Assembly: GCF_001042905.1 (NCBI RefSeq)
Contig: NZ_JYLB01000013.1
Coordinates: 51,105-115,104, forward strand
Length of the DNA: 64,000 bases
Direction: 5' to 3'
Origin: Pseudomonas lini
GTDB taxonomy: Bacteria; Pseudomonadota; Gammaproteobacteria; Pseudomonadales; Pseudomonadaceae
The notes below the pieces were generated by a model, which did not search any database, was not told the origin of the DNA, and worked only from the letters and a program-made list of their open reading frames with translations. The position numbers were made by a program, and so were the translations under genes. Positions 27,085 through 36,167 of this stretch are shown here, piece after piece (position 1 is the first letter of the stretch; the number at the start of each line of letters is the position of its first letter).

Positions 27085-30000
27085 TCAAACCGGGTGCGAA
27101 ACTGGCACCGGATCCAGCTGTCGACCCATTTCACATATCAGCCGAGCGATCGAATCGGCGTTGCGCAAAATGGTGTCGATGCGCAGGTTCGCATCCCGTG
27201 GATTGCGGAAGGCGTTACGAGCTTCATCCATTGTCGTGCAACCCGTTGTTTTGAGGATGTCCTTACCCACATGATCCAACCCGTCAATCGAGTCCAGACT
27301 GATCCATGACTGCAAAGTATCGTTCCAGCGCGCAAACAGTTCTTCCCTTGGGGTGTCCAGGGACAGTGCCTGTCGCTGGAAATCCTCCTGCGTCTTTTTG
27401 GTTTTCGCACCGAAACGGGTGACGGTGGCGATGAGATCGCTGTACGGACGCCTTGCCTCAAGTGACGCAATATCTACGGTCTTTGAAAAAAGATGGGAGA
27501 ACTCATGAATCAGGGTAACGGCCCGGGCATGGTCGTCGACGTCGAAAGGCTCAGTCAAACAAGACTTGTACCAATCGAGTTCCGGGTCAAAAAACCTCTC
27601 TGTGAAATGCACACGCTTCTGTGCGTCGTCATGCACAACAAAAGCAATCGTAGTGTCGAGCCCATATTTGTTTGAACCGACCACAAAACGATCGGTATTC
27701 ATCAAATCCTCGTTTGGGTCCACCAACGCTTTGCAAATGGGAACGATGACCTTCTTGATTTTGTCGAGGGTACTGGCGTCAATGTTGCCGACATCAAAAA
27801 AGGCCTTGAGAAAGGTATCCAGCCGCGTCCCTGGGTTCGAGTGTCTGAGCTGCGCGAGGTTATGCAGACTGTTAAACGCGTAGTTGCGAGCCAGATCGAT
27901 GGCTTGCACGATCATGCGTGCTTTTTCCGGGTGTTTTGCCCGAATGTCTTCCATCCCGCGGGCTTCGATATTCATGACCTCTCTGACCGTGAGGCTGGAA
28001 GCAAATTGATTGTGCATTTTCGACAGGGCTTTGCCGTAGTGAATCGTATGCGAGTCCGGATCGATCACCAATTGATTGCCAGGCGCTGTTAGCAACGCGG
28101 GCCCCTGTTGTTGGTCTTTAATCATTCGCCAGATCGCCCCGGCTTTCGCGACGCGGTATACCTTTCCACCGACCGGGGCGTAGGTTCGTTTGCTGGTCGC
28201 CTCCAGATAAGTGCCATCGGTCGTGCGTCTGGTCAGATCCTTCAACGCCACGGTCGTGGTCTCGAAAGGCTGTAACACCGTGCGTGTCGGTGCAGTCGGT
28301 TTTACGTGCGACCATTGCGGGACAACCAACGGGTTGGCAGCAGGTGGAGTGGTGGCCGTTGCTGGCGCCGACTCGATAGACGCCTCCAGCGACAGTCGTC
28401 CCAGCGACACCAATTGCGCGGCACCGGCAATAAATGCCTGCAACGCCCGTTTCCAGTGATGATCCTGCAGCGCTTCGGCGGAGTCTTTGAAATCCTTGTA
28501 GCTTTGCCACAGAAACAGCAAATAGGAGAGTTTGCCCGGCAACAGACCCGAGACCAGTCTGATGCCAGAGCTGAACAGGTTTTTGGCGGCTTCCCATTCC
28601 TGCTGGCCAGTGATTTTGGAGTGGCTGTCGAGCATCTTCGAAAGAAGGCTGACGTTATCGTTGAACAACTGTGCAAACAGGTTGCCCCTGATGGGGCTGG
28701 AGGCGAGGGTGATTTCGCTCTGTTGTCCGACAGTGGACTTGAACAAGTTGCTGAACGAAGACTGTTCAGCCTCGGGCAGCCTGCGAATGATCAGTTCCTG
28801 GAGTGGCCCTGGTGTATTGATCGCTGAGATAACGCTGGCTTCGTTCTCGAACTCGGTGAATATGGAACCTGCGTGGTAAGGCGCATAGAGGATTTGCGAC
28901 CCGTTATGTCCGGCACCGGGGCCGATCAGGTACAGGCCCAGGGTTTTGACCGCTGTGGCGCCTGCTGTCTTGATCAGCTCCAGTGGCCTGGCGATGGCAT
29001 GGGCACCTGCTACAGCCGCGCGGGCGATTGCGTCCGGCATGTCGAGGACCTGCCAGATCAAATCAAAGGCGCTGCCGGAAAGACGTTGCTGCAGTTTCAG
29101 TGCATGAGCGTGTTGCAACAGTTGCCACGGTAGTTGCTGAACAAAACGCTGCATTCGACTTTTGGCATCGGGGCCAGCCTTGGTCAATGCATCTTTCACC
29201 CGCTTTGCATAATCGCTCTGAATATTCAGTGACTGCACAAGCTGACGCACGGCGTCCTGATTCAGGCGTTCGGGAAGGGCCTGAGAGGTTGTCGATGCAA
29301 TCTTGAACCCGATGCCTTGACTCACGTTGACAGGGTTCAGGGCAAACTCGGTCAAGCTACGCGACGACCCGGTCAGTGCCAGGTCGGGCGTGATTTTGAT
29401 ATGGTCGGGGTTAAGTTCCGTTCCAGGGAATCGGCTGCCCATCAATGATACTAATCGCTCATGCACATAGGACGTCAGGGTCTGGATCCCGTGCAAGTAG
29501 TCCTTGTCGTCGGTGACGCTGTTGCGGTACTGCTCCAGCAATTCGATGTGCAACTGCTGTTCTTCGAGTGGGGCCATTCCGAGCCATGCAGGCAGGGACT
29601 GTTGTCGGGCGATTGCCTGGGAGATCAACATGGCTCGTTGCAAGTTGGTGTCGATGACCCTTTGCGTCATGTTTTTCAGCGCTTTGATCTGCTGCGCATC
29701 GCCCAGCTTCAGGCTGCGCAGGTATTCGCAACGGGCCAGGAAGTGGTCAATGGAGGATTGCGCAAGGCGCTGCAACACATGGCCTTCAATCAGTCGCAAC
29801 GAGTTGAGCTTGTAGCGCTGGTGGAATGTGCGCTGGTTCGGGCTGAGGTTTTCCAGCAGTTGCAGGCGTTTGTTGGCGTCGAGCAGTCGCCGGTTCAGTT
29901 CCGTCGTTGCGCTGTCGACCGTCGCAAAAACTTCCAGCCCGGCCGCAGGCGTCCACAGAATGGCCCGACCGGAATGCTGGATATCGAGCCCGCCACGCTC

Positions 30001-31914
30001 GGTCAACAGGAGGCAATTGGCCAGGGGCAGCACATCGTTCTGCCCGGAACATTCAAGAATCAGTGAATAAGCATCAGGCCTGAAACCATTGAGGGCGAGG
30101 CGCGTTCGTCGATCCGGTCGATCCGGATTGAGCACCGTATCGACAATGGCCCGGTCAGTGCCCCGCAGCGTTGCGTTGAGCCCCCGAAGACTGGCCTCCC
30201 CGCGCAAACCCACGGAAAATGCGTGGGTTATCCGGGGTTTCAGTTTCTCCAGATAAACGCTCTGTAGCGCCAGAGAGGCGATCGGCTGGGAGGCGAACTC
30301 CGCGCTGAGCAGCGATTGGACATCGCTGAAGGTTTTTACGAAAGCTGCTGCCTTGTCTGCCAGCACCAGGGACGGCAGTTGGTTGCCAGACAACACCGGC
30401 CGGGTACTCCAGCGTCCCTGAACATTGAGCGTCAGCAATTGATCGCTGATCATCGCGCGTATGTCCAGAGCTTTGTCGAACAAGGCATGGACGTTTACGG
30501 CGCCATCGCTGTGGCGGAAAACCTGCAGAACGTATTCCATGTTTTGCAACTGCTTGGTAATGATCGCCTCAAACAGCTTTTTGAATATCGACCCTGAAAT
30601 CACCTCGCCGGAAACCTGTGGGTGATTGAAGCCGATGAACCGGTTACGTTCGTCCAGACTCAAGAGGCCGTAGAGCTCATCCTCGTGAGCGGCCGCGCTG
30701 AATTTGCTCAGCAAGGTGTCTTTGAGGTCTTGATAGTCTTTCAGAACCTGAAGGCCCTGGGAGGGGGTGTAAAGAAAGGTATTGGAAGGGGAGTGGCTGA
30801 TCATCAGCGAGCCCGCCAGCTCTACATAGTTGGCCTTGTATTCCCACAGACGCACGGTTTCAAGAGTGAGTGTCGAAGACGTGCCGGCTGTTGGCTGAAT
30901 CAGGGGGTGCAGGGCCTGGCACTCTTCAGGGCTGATGATCTCGGCTTCGCGCTTGAACAGGAACTCTGCGCGCGCCTTTTCCCGGATGGCCCGGCTGAAA
31001 AAATCGCGACGAGATGCACCGTCGGCAGCCGCAGTGTCCCAGTAGCGCTGCAGTTTCCCGGAGAGCAGGTTCATCAGTTTGCCGGATACGGTTTTTACAG
31101 CGGTTTCCCAGTGGCTCTGGTCGGTGTCCGTCGGTTCTTTTTCCGGATGGGAAAACGTGTAAAGCTGCCCGTTCGGCCACCGTTGATGGCGATAGTACGA
31201 CAGCACGGCGTCACTCAAGGACATGGAGTTGATCCAGCGGCGGGTCGGGGCACTTTTCTGGTTGCCGTCATGGGCTTGTGCAACGGAATAAAAGTTGAGT
31301 CGGGTCTGGCTTTGATCAAGGCCCGGGAATGGCGATTGCAGCAACTCATCAAGCAGCGTAGCGAGCAGTGAAGTGAGCGTTGGCAGCTTGACCAATTCGT
31401 CCAGCATGGCCTGCTCGTTCATTCCCTGATTCTTGGTGATGTCGGTGCGCTGGTCTTCGAATACGTCGCCTTCGATGGCCTGAAAGTTCACCTGGATATT
31501 GGTTGCGGCTGCCAGCGTTTTGCGCGCAGACAACGACATGAAGGCCAGCAGGTCATCGTCCTCGGTCGCACTGTTCAGCTGACGTTTAAGCTGTTCGGTC
31601 AAGGCTGAGCGGCTGTCGAACTTCTTTATGCCGGCGTACGGGGTGTAGAGAATCTCACCCTTGGCATCCGGAGTGAGGCTCAACACGAAACTGCCGGCCA
31701 AAGGGATGGGGTCCATAGCGTCCGACTTCAGCAGAATTTTTTCGGCGAACATTGATGGGGTCTGTTGACTGCGTAACCTTTGGCTCGCCAGTTCCAGATG
31801 ACCGAGCCATTCGAAATCCTTGCGCGTCAGCCCATGGATTTTACCCAGGTCATTCCAGTGGCCGGGTGCGTGCAGGGCCTCGGGGAAAAACAGTGGAGCG
31901 GGGGGTGTGGGCAT
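27085..31914 (-). CDS. Large toxin-like protein (DUF6543 type) with C-terminal zincin motif
   Basis: 1609 aa, no signal peptide. It resembles the large Pseudomonas proteins annotated with dermonecrotic-toxin/DUF6543 domains. A module of the form ILYTPxxG-x-x-F recurs at residues 88, 380, 652 and 1008, giving four spaced repeats. A moderately hydrophobic region lies around 1110-1175. Near the end LIHEFSHLF (HEFSH at 1470-1474) is a HExxH zinc-protease motif, with Asp1481 and Asp1493 as possible further ligands. It stands alone with no immunity gene beside it, which fits action on eukaryotic hosts; that is inference. Confidence 0.75.
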   Translation of the reverse strand: MPTPPAPLFFPEALHAPGHWNDLGKIHGLTRKDFEWLGHLELASQRLRSQQTPSMFAEKILLKSDAMDPIPLAGSFVLSLTPDAKGEILYTPYAGIKKFDSRSALTEQLKRQLNSATEDDDLLAFMSLSARKTLAAATNIQVNFQAIEGDVFEDQRTDITKNQGMNEQAMLDELVKLPTLTSLLATLLDELLQSPFPGLDQSQTRLNFYSVAQAHDGNQKSAPTRRWINSMSLSDAVLSYYRHQRWPNGQLYTFSHPEKEPTDTDQSHWETAVKTVSGKLMNLLSGKLQRYWDTAAADGASRRDFFSRAIREKARAEFLFKREAEIISPEECQALHPLIQPTAGTSSTLTLETVRLWEYKANYVELAGSLMISHSPSNTFLYTPSQGLQVLKDYQDLKDTLLSKFSAAAHEDELYGLLSLDERNRFIGFNHPQVSGEVISGSIFKKLFEAIITKQLQNMEYVLQVFRHSDGAVNVHALFDKALDIRAMISDQLLTLNVQGRWSTRPVLSGNQLPSLVLADKAAAFVKTFSDVQSLLSAEFASQPIASLALQSVYLEKLKPRITHAFSVGLRGEASLRGLNATLRGTDRAIVDTVLNPDRPDRRTRLALNGFRPDAYSLILECSGQNDVLPLANCLLLTERGGLDIQHSGRAILWTPAAGLEVFATVDSATTELNRRLLDANKRLQLLENLSPNQRTFHQRYKLNSLRLIEGHVLQRLAQSSIDHFLARCEYLRSLKLGDAQQIKALKNMTQRVIDTNLQRAMLISQAIARQQSLPAWLGMAPLEEQQLHIELLEQYRNSVTDDKDYLHGIQTLTSYVHERLVSLMGSRFPGTELNPDHIKITPDLALTGSSRSLTEFALNPVNVSQGIGFKIASTTSQALPERLNQDAVRQLVQSLNIQSDYAKRVKDALTKAGPDAKSRMQRFVQQLPWQLLQHAHALKLQQRLSGSAFDLIWQVLDMPDAIARAAVAGAHAIARPLELIKTAGATAVKTLGLYLIGPGAGHNGSQILYAPYHAGSIFTEFENEASVISAINTPGPLQELIIRRLPEAEQSSFSNLFKSTVGQQSEITLASSPIRGNLFAQLFNDNVSLLSKMLDSHSKITGQQEWEAAKNLFSSGIRLVSGLLPGKLSYLLFLWQSYKDFKDSAEALQDHHWKRALQAFIAGAAQLVSLGRLSLEASIESAPATATTPPAANPLVVPQWSHVKPTAPTRTVLQPFETTTVALKDLTRRTTDGTYLEATSKRTYAPVGGKVYRVAKAGAIWRMIKDQQQGPALLTAPGNQLVIDPDSHTIHYGKALSKMHNQFASSLTVREVMNIEARGMEDIRAKHPEKARMIVQAIDLARNYAFNSLHNLAQLRHSNPGTRLDTFLKAFFDVGNIDASTLDKIKKVIVPICKALVDPNEDLMNTDRFVVGSNKYGLDTTIAFVVHDDAQKRVHFTERFFDPELDWYKSCLTEPFDVDDHARAVTLIHEFSHLFSKTVDIASLEARRPYSDLIATVTRFGAKTKKTQEDFQRQALSLDTPREELFARWNDTLQSWISLDSIDGLDHVGKDILKTTGCTTMDEARNAFRNPRDANLRIDTILRNADSIARLICEMGRQLDPVPVSHPV

Positions 31915-32098
31915 CGTCGAGTCTCGTTCAGGGCGCGGCTGAATGCGCCAGTGGGTTGAGGCTCAAGACTAAAAGTCGCGGGTGAGTCAAAGGTGGTAGA
32001 TAGTTACCGCATGGCCGCCCGATGTTTGTGCAAACATGCGCCAAAGCAGCTTTTCGGTTAAATCGGCTCTGGTCAGGTGCACCGGTTCAAGCGAAAGG

Positions 32099-32127
32099 TT
32101 GACAGGCTACTCGTCGCCCGTTGTTAA
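32099..32127 (+). promoter_or_regulatory. Sigma70-like promoter upstream of dpkA
   Basis: TTGACA at 32099-32104, a 17-base spacer, then TGTTAA at 32122-32127. It lies about 55 bases before the dpkA ATG and after the divergent toxin gene. Confidence 0.55.
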
Positions 32128-32181
32128 TCGGTTGGTTTTCGTACGCTGTTGCCCCCTCCAATAATTACTCTGGAGCTTCAG

Positions 32182-33225
32182 ATGTCTGCGCCACACGATC
32201 ATGTGTCTACTGCGGTTTCGCAAAACCTGTCCTTCGAAGCGCTGATGGCGTTGCTCGAGCAGATCTTCCTGCGCCACGGCACCTCAGCCGATGTCGCCAG
32301 AACCTTGGCCTTCAACTGCGCCGGTGCCGAGCGCGACGGGGCTCACAGTCACGGTGTGTTCCGTATTCCCGGTTATGTGTCGACGCTGCAAAGCGGCTGG
32401 GTCAATGGTCAGGCGGTGCCGGTGGTCGAGGACGTGGCCTCGGGCTTCGTTCGGGTTGACGCCGCTAATGGTTTTGCCCAACCGGCCCTCGCGGCGGCGC
32501 GGTCATTGTTGGTCGAGAAAGCCCGCAGTGCCGGCATTGCGGTGCTGGCCATCCGTAATTCCCACCATTTCGCCGCCCTGTGGCCAGACGTCGAGCCGTT
32601 TGCCGATGAAGGGCTGGTGGCACTGAGCGTGGTCAACAGCATGACCTGCGTGGTGCCGCATGGAGCCGATCGTCCGCTGTTCGGGACCAACCCGATTGCC
32701 TTCGCCGCCCCTCGGGCCAACGGTGATCCGATCGTCTTCGACCTGGCAACCAGCGCCATCGCCCACGGCGACGTACAGATCGCCGCCCGTAAAGGCGAGC
32801 GCTTGCCGGCGGGCATGGGTGTGGACAGCCTCGGCCAGCCGACCCAGGACCCGAAAGCGATCCTTGAAGGCGGCGCGTTGCTGCCGTTTGGCGGGCACAA
32901 GGGCTCGGCGCTGTCGATGATGGTGGAGCTATTGGCGGCGGCGTTGACCGGTGGCAATTTTTCTTTCGAGTTCGACTGGTCGAACCATCCGGGGGCGAAA
33001 ACACCCTGGACAGGTCAACTGCTGATCGTGATTGATCCGAGCAAGTCGGCGGGGCAGAGTTTTGCCGAGCGCAGTCAGGAACTGGTCCGGCAGATGCACG
33101 GTGTGGGGCTCAAGCGGCTACCGGGTGATCGACGTCACCGGCAGCGCGCCAAAGCCAAGGTCGAAGGCATTGCACTCGACCCTCAAACATTGGCAGATCT
33201 GCGGGAACTGGCCGGGCTTTTGTAG
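32182..33225 (+). CDS. dpkA: Delta1-piperideine-2-carboxylate / pyrroline-2-carboxylate reductase
   Basis: 347 aa from ATG 32182 with TGGAG upstream; the track from 32149 adds 11 implausible residues. It is a member of the malate/L-lactate dehydrogenase (Ldh_2) family and reads very like Pseudomonas DpkA: RDGAHSHGVFRIPGYV, RNSHHFAALWPDVEP, FGTNPIAFAAP, GGHKGSALSMMVELL. It reduces cyclic imino acids to L-pipecolate or L-proline with NADPH, in D-lysine and D-proline breakdown. A palindrome follows directly. Confidence 0.9.
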   Translation: MSAPHDHVSTAVSQNLSFEALMALLEQIFLRHGTSADVARTLAFNCAGAERDGAHSHGVFRIPGYVSTLQSGWVNGQAVPVVEDVASGFVRVDAANGFAQPALAAARSLLVEKARSAGIAVLAIRNSHHFAALWPDVEPFADEGLVALSVVNSMTCVVPHGADRPLFGTNPIAFAAPRANGDPIVFDLATSAIAHGDVQIAARKGERLPAGMGVDSLGQPTQDPKAILEGGALLPFGGHKGSALSMMVELLAAALTGGNFSFEFDWSNHPGAKTPWTGQLLIVIDPSKSAGQSFAERSQELVRQMHGVGLKRLPGDRRHRQRAKAKVEGIALDPQTLADLRELAGLL

Positions 33226-33286
33226 GAGCCAGGCTTGCCGGCGAAGTCGGACTTGAGATCGCCTTCGCCGGCAAGCCTGGCTCCTA
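33222..33286. repeat. Palindromic repeat after dpkA, possible terminator
   Basis: GTAGGAGCCAGGCTTGCCGG-CGAAG with its exact inverse CTTCGCCGGCAAGCCTGGC-TCCTAC across a 15-base loop. It starts in the dpkA stop codon. This is a REP-like family distinct from the GTGGGAGCG type. Confidence 0.8.
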
Positions 33287-33352
33287 CGAAAAGCGGTTCA
33301 TTCGCTTAACTGACTGGCATTACGGCAAGCCTACAGGTCCAGTGTTTCCCAA

Positions 33353-33670
33353 TTAACGTCGGCCCAACAACAGCCCCACCACCAAACCGAATCCGGCGGA
33401 GATGGCCACGGTTTGCCAGGGATGGCCGCCGATGTAGATTTCGCTGGCCTCGACTGCGGGCCTGGTCCGGTCACGCATACTTGAGACTGAACCCCGGGCC
33501 TGCTGGAGCTTCTGGGCGATTTGCCCTCGAAGGGTGTCCGCTTCCTCACCGACCAGTGAAGCACTGCTCTTGAGCAGTTTTTCCGACTCTTCGATCAGGG
33601 ACTGAAGTTCGCTGAAGACCTGATCCTTGATTTGATCCTCGGCGACTTGATCGATGATTTTGCGGGCCAT
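33353..33670 (-). CDS. DUF883 (ElaB/YqjD) ribosome/membrane-associated protein
   Basis: 105 aa from ATG 33670 with AAGGAG upstream. A long amphipathic helical region (about residues 5-70, ELQSLIEESEKLLKS) precedes a single C-terminal membrane helix (VAISAGFGLVVGLLLGRR). This plan and the terminal GRR match DUF883 proteins such as YqjD/ElaB, inner-membrane proteins that bind stationary-phase ribosomes in E. coli. The role here is inferred from the family. Confidence 0.88.
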   Translation of the reverse strand: MARKIIDQVAEDQIKDQVFSELQSLIEESEKLLKSSASLVGEEADTLRGQIAQKLQQARGSVSSMRDRTRPAVEASEIYIGGHPWQTVAISAGFGLVVGLLLGRR

Positions 33671-33835
33671 TAGAGTACTCCTTGCAGATAAATGGGCAGT
33701 GAACAATGGAGTCTGGCGCCATGGCAAAAGTTGCAGTCATTTTGCGTGGCGACTCCACCCTGAAGAAAAATCCAGGGCCGGACATTTCCTCCTACAGTGT
33801 AAGATGTCGCCTATTTTACGCAGCAGGTATCTTCC

Positions 33836-34087
33836 ATGAGCTTCAATCTGGCCGACAAACCCCTTGCCGAGCGCGCGGCGCTTGAAGATGAAAAATCCCG
33901 TCTGTTCGAACTCTGGCAAAACAACCTGGGCAAATCCAAGGGCGAAGCCGCACGGTTGTTCGGTGAACGCGCCAAGCGCAAAGGCAAATGGGCCGAGTGG
34001 GTCCGCGCCGAACTCGACGGCATGTCGCCGCCGGAATTCGCCAACATGGTGCGCAGTGAAGTCAATCGTTTGATGGCGGCTAAATAA
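33836..34087 (+). CDS. Conserved-looking small hypothetical protein, 83 aa
   Basis: A short, highly charged helical protein (MSFNLADKPLAERAALEDEK). AGGTAT stands 8 bases before the ATG. A KSKGEAARLFGERAKRKGKW segment looks like a basic nucleic-acid-binding or helix-turn-helix-like stretch, but I know no named family. A terminator-like palindrome follows, supporting a real transcription unit. Confidence 0.72.
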   Translation: MSFNLADKPLAERAALEDEKSRLFELWQNNLGKSKGEAARLFGERAKRKGKWAEWVRAELDGMSPPEFANMVRSEVNRLMAAK

Positions 34088-34097
34088 ACTCGACCCC

Positions 34098-34180
34098 GTA
34101 GGAGCTGCCGAAGGCTGCGATCTTTTGATCTTTTTTCAAAAAGCCAAGATCAAAAGATCGCAGCCTTCGGCAGCTCCTAC
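34098..34180. repeat. Long palindrome GTAGGAGCTGCCGAAGGCTGCGATC, shared terminator
   Basis: Left arm GTAGGAGCTGCCGAAGGCTG-CGATCTTTTGATCTT and its inverse ending in CAGCTCCTAC, with a loop of TTTTCAAAAAGCC type. It lies between the 83-aa gene and the convergent LysR gene and overlaps the LysR stop. The same CTGCGATCTTTTGATC core occurs at 39848 and 52803. Confidence 0.85.
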
Positions 34181-35091
34181 GTGTGAGAAAAAGTCGCGAT
34201 AATCGCTTCGCGCACTTTCAATACCACCGGATCGAGCTGCGTACTGGTGCGCCAGCCCAGCTCGATCGGGTAGCGTGGCAGCGCCAGAGGGCAGGGCAGC
34301 AGCGCCAGCCCGCTAAGCGCGGCGATACTTCGAGCCGCATGGGCTGGAATAGTCGCCACCGCCTGGCTGCCCTTGAGCAGATACGGCAACGCGGCAAAGT
34401 GCGTGGTCGACGCGCATACCCGTCGACTCAGCCCCAACGCCGCCAGGCCTTCATCGGTAATCCCGATAAAACCGCCCGATGACACCAGAATGTGCTCGCG
34501 GGCGACGAACGCCTCAAGGCTGAGAGTCTCCTGTCCCTCGGCCAGACTGAGGGGATCCACCAGGCACAAATAACCCCCTTCACCCAGCACCTGACGACTG
34601 AGCAAACGCTCGGCGAATCCGCCGGCCGTGATCGCCAGATCGATGCTGCGTTCCATCAAGGCCCGGGCGACAATCTGGCTATGGGTCTGGCGAAAGATCA
34701 GCCGCAGTTTCGGCGCGCGATCGGCGATCTCGTCAATCAATCGTCGCCCGTAGGCGATTTCGAAATCATCCGACAAACCCACCGTCACCGAACGTCCGTC
34801 GTAATGATTCGCCGTCGGATCGACCATAGCCAGGCTCTGGCGGCATTTATTCAGCGCATCGCTGACCACCGGTTTCAACTGGTTGGCCTTGAGGGTCGGC
34901 GCAAGACCTCGACCCGTGCGCACGAACAACTGATCGCCATACACTTCTCGCAATCGGCGCAACGCCGCGCTGACCGCCGATTGCGTCACGCCTAGACGCA
35001 GCGCGGCACGGCTGGCGCTGGATTCTTCATGCAAGGCTTCGAAGACCTTGAGCAGGTTGAGATCGACGTTGGCGATATTCATTTGGTTCAT
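34177..35091 (-). CDS. LysR-family transcriptional regulator, divergent from nitrilase
   Basis: 304 aa. N-terminal helix-turn-helix LRLGVTQSAVSAALRRLREV near residues 31-50, then a periplasmic-binding-protein-like effector domain. The NitR/NodD-like plan with GYLCLVDP and ALPYLLKGSQAVATIP is usual. It is transcribed divergently from a nitrilase gene with about 85 bases between starts, the classic layout for control of the neighbour and itself. Confidence 0.9.
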   Translation of the reverse strand: MNQMNIANVDLNLLKVFEALHEESSASRAALRLGVTQSAVSAALRRLREVYGDQLFVRTGRGLAPTLKANQLKPVVSDALNKCRQSLAMVDPTANHYDGRSVTVGLSDDFEIAYGRRLIDEIADRAPKLRLIFRQTHSQIVARALMERSIDLAITAGGFAERLLSRQVLGEGGYLCLVDPLSLAEGQETLSLEAFVAREHILVSSGGFIGITDEGLAALGLSRRVCASTTHFAALPYLLKGSQAVATIPAHAARSIAALSGLALLPCPLALPRYPIELGWRTSTQLDPVVLKVREAIIATFSHT

Positions 35092-35176
35092 ATCATTCAG
35101 CAGTGAATCGGGCTTTATTCATGATCCTGTGGCGCCGGAGAATGAGCAACACCTCATTACTGACGGAGTCACCGCG

Positions 35177-36100
35177 ATGCCCAAGTCCATCGTTGCTGCC
35201 CTGCAAATCGGCGCCTTGCCCGGCGGCAAGGCCGATACCCTCGATCAAATCCTCTCTTGGGAAACTGCCATTATCGAATCCGGCGCCGCACTGGTGGTCA
35301 TGCCGGAGGCGTTGCTCGGCGGCTACCCCAAGGGCGAGGGTTTTGGCACGCAACTCGGCTATCGACTGCCGGAAGGGCGTGAAGCGTTTGCGCGGTATTT
35401 CGACAACGCCATCGACGTGCCCGGTGCCGAGACTGAAGCCTTGGCCGGGTTGTCCTCACGCACTGGCGCCAACCTGGTGATCGGTGTGATCGAGCGCGTG
35501 GGCAGCACCTTATATTGCACCGCGCTGTATTTCGATCCGCAGGCGGGGCTGGTCGCCAAGCACCGTAAATTGATGCCCACCGGCACCGAACGACTGATCT
35601 GGGGCAAGGGCGACGGCTCGACCTTGCCGGTGATCGACAGCCAGGTTGGGCGAATCGGCGCAGTGGTGTGCTGGGAAAACATGATGCCGCTGCTGCGCAC
35701 CGCGATGTACGCCAAAGGCGTGGAGGTCTGGTGCGCGCCGACGGTGGACGAGCGGGAAATGTGGCAAGTCAGCATGCGCCACATCGCCCATGAAGGACGC
35801 TGTTTTGTGGTCAGCGCCTGTCAGGTCCAGGCTTCACCGAAAGCCTTGGGCGTGGAAATCGCCAACTGGCCGGCGCAGCGCCCGTTGATTGCCGGCGGCA
35901 GCGTGATTGTCGGGCCGATGGGCGACATTCTCGCCGGGCCGCTGCGTGACGAGGCGGGTTTGCTCACCGCCGAAATCGACACCGACGACCTGATCCGCGC
36001 CCGTTATGACTACGACGTGGTCGGGCACTACGCGCGCCCGGACGTGTTTGAGTTGACGGTGGATGAGCGGGCCAAACCGGGTGTGCGGTTTAATACGTAA
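35177..36100 (+). CDS. Nitrilase
   Basis: 307 aa from ATG 35177, with ACGGAG upstream; the longer track to 35048 would overlap the divergent LysR gene. Catalytic triad: Glu44 in MPEALLGGYPKG, Lys131 in KHRKLMPT, Cys165 in AVVCWENMM. GGYPKG and CWENMMPL are features of true nitrilases (nitrile to carboxylate and ammonia) rather than amidases. Substrate unknown; plant-associated Pseudomonas use such enzymes on aliphatic, arylaceto- or indole-nitriles. Probably controlled by the divergent LysR. Confidence 0.9.
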   Translation: MPKSIVAALQIGALPGGKADTLDQILSWETAIIESGAALVVMPEALLGGYPKGEGFGTQLGYRLPEGREAFARYFDNAIDVPGAETEALAGLSSRTGANLVIGVIERVGSTLYCTALYFDPQAGLVAKHRKLMPTGTERLIWGKGDGSTLPVIDSQVGRIGAVVCWENMMPLLRTAMYAKGVEVWCAPTVDEREMWQVSMRHIAHEGRCFVVSACQVQASPKALGVEIANWPAQRPLIAGGSVIVGPMGDILAGPLRDEAGLLTAEIDTDDLIRARYDYDVVGHYARPDVFELTVDERAKPGVRFNT

Positions 36101-36167
36101 ACCTGTGGATGTGTGATTGTCGTCTAGTCTCTAGGCGTTCACACCCCTGTCAACGGATGGACTGTCC

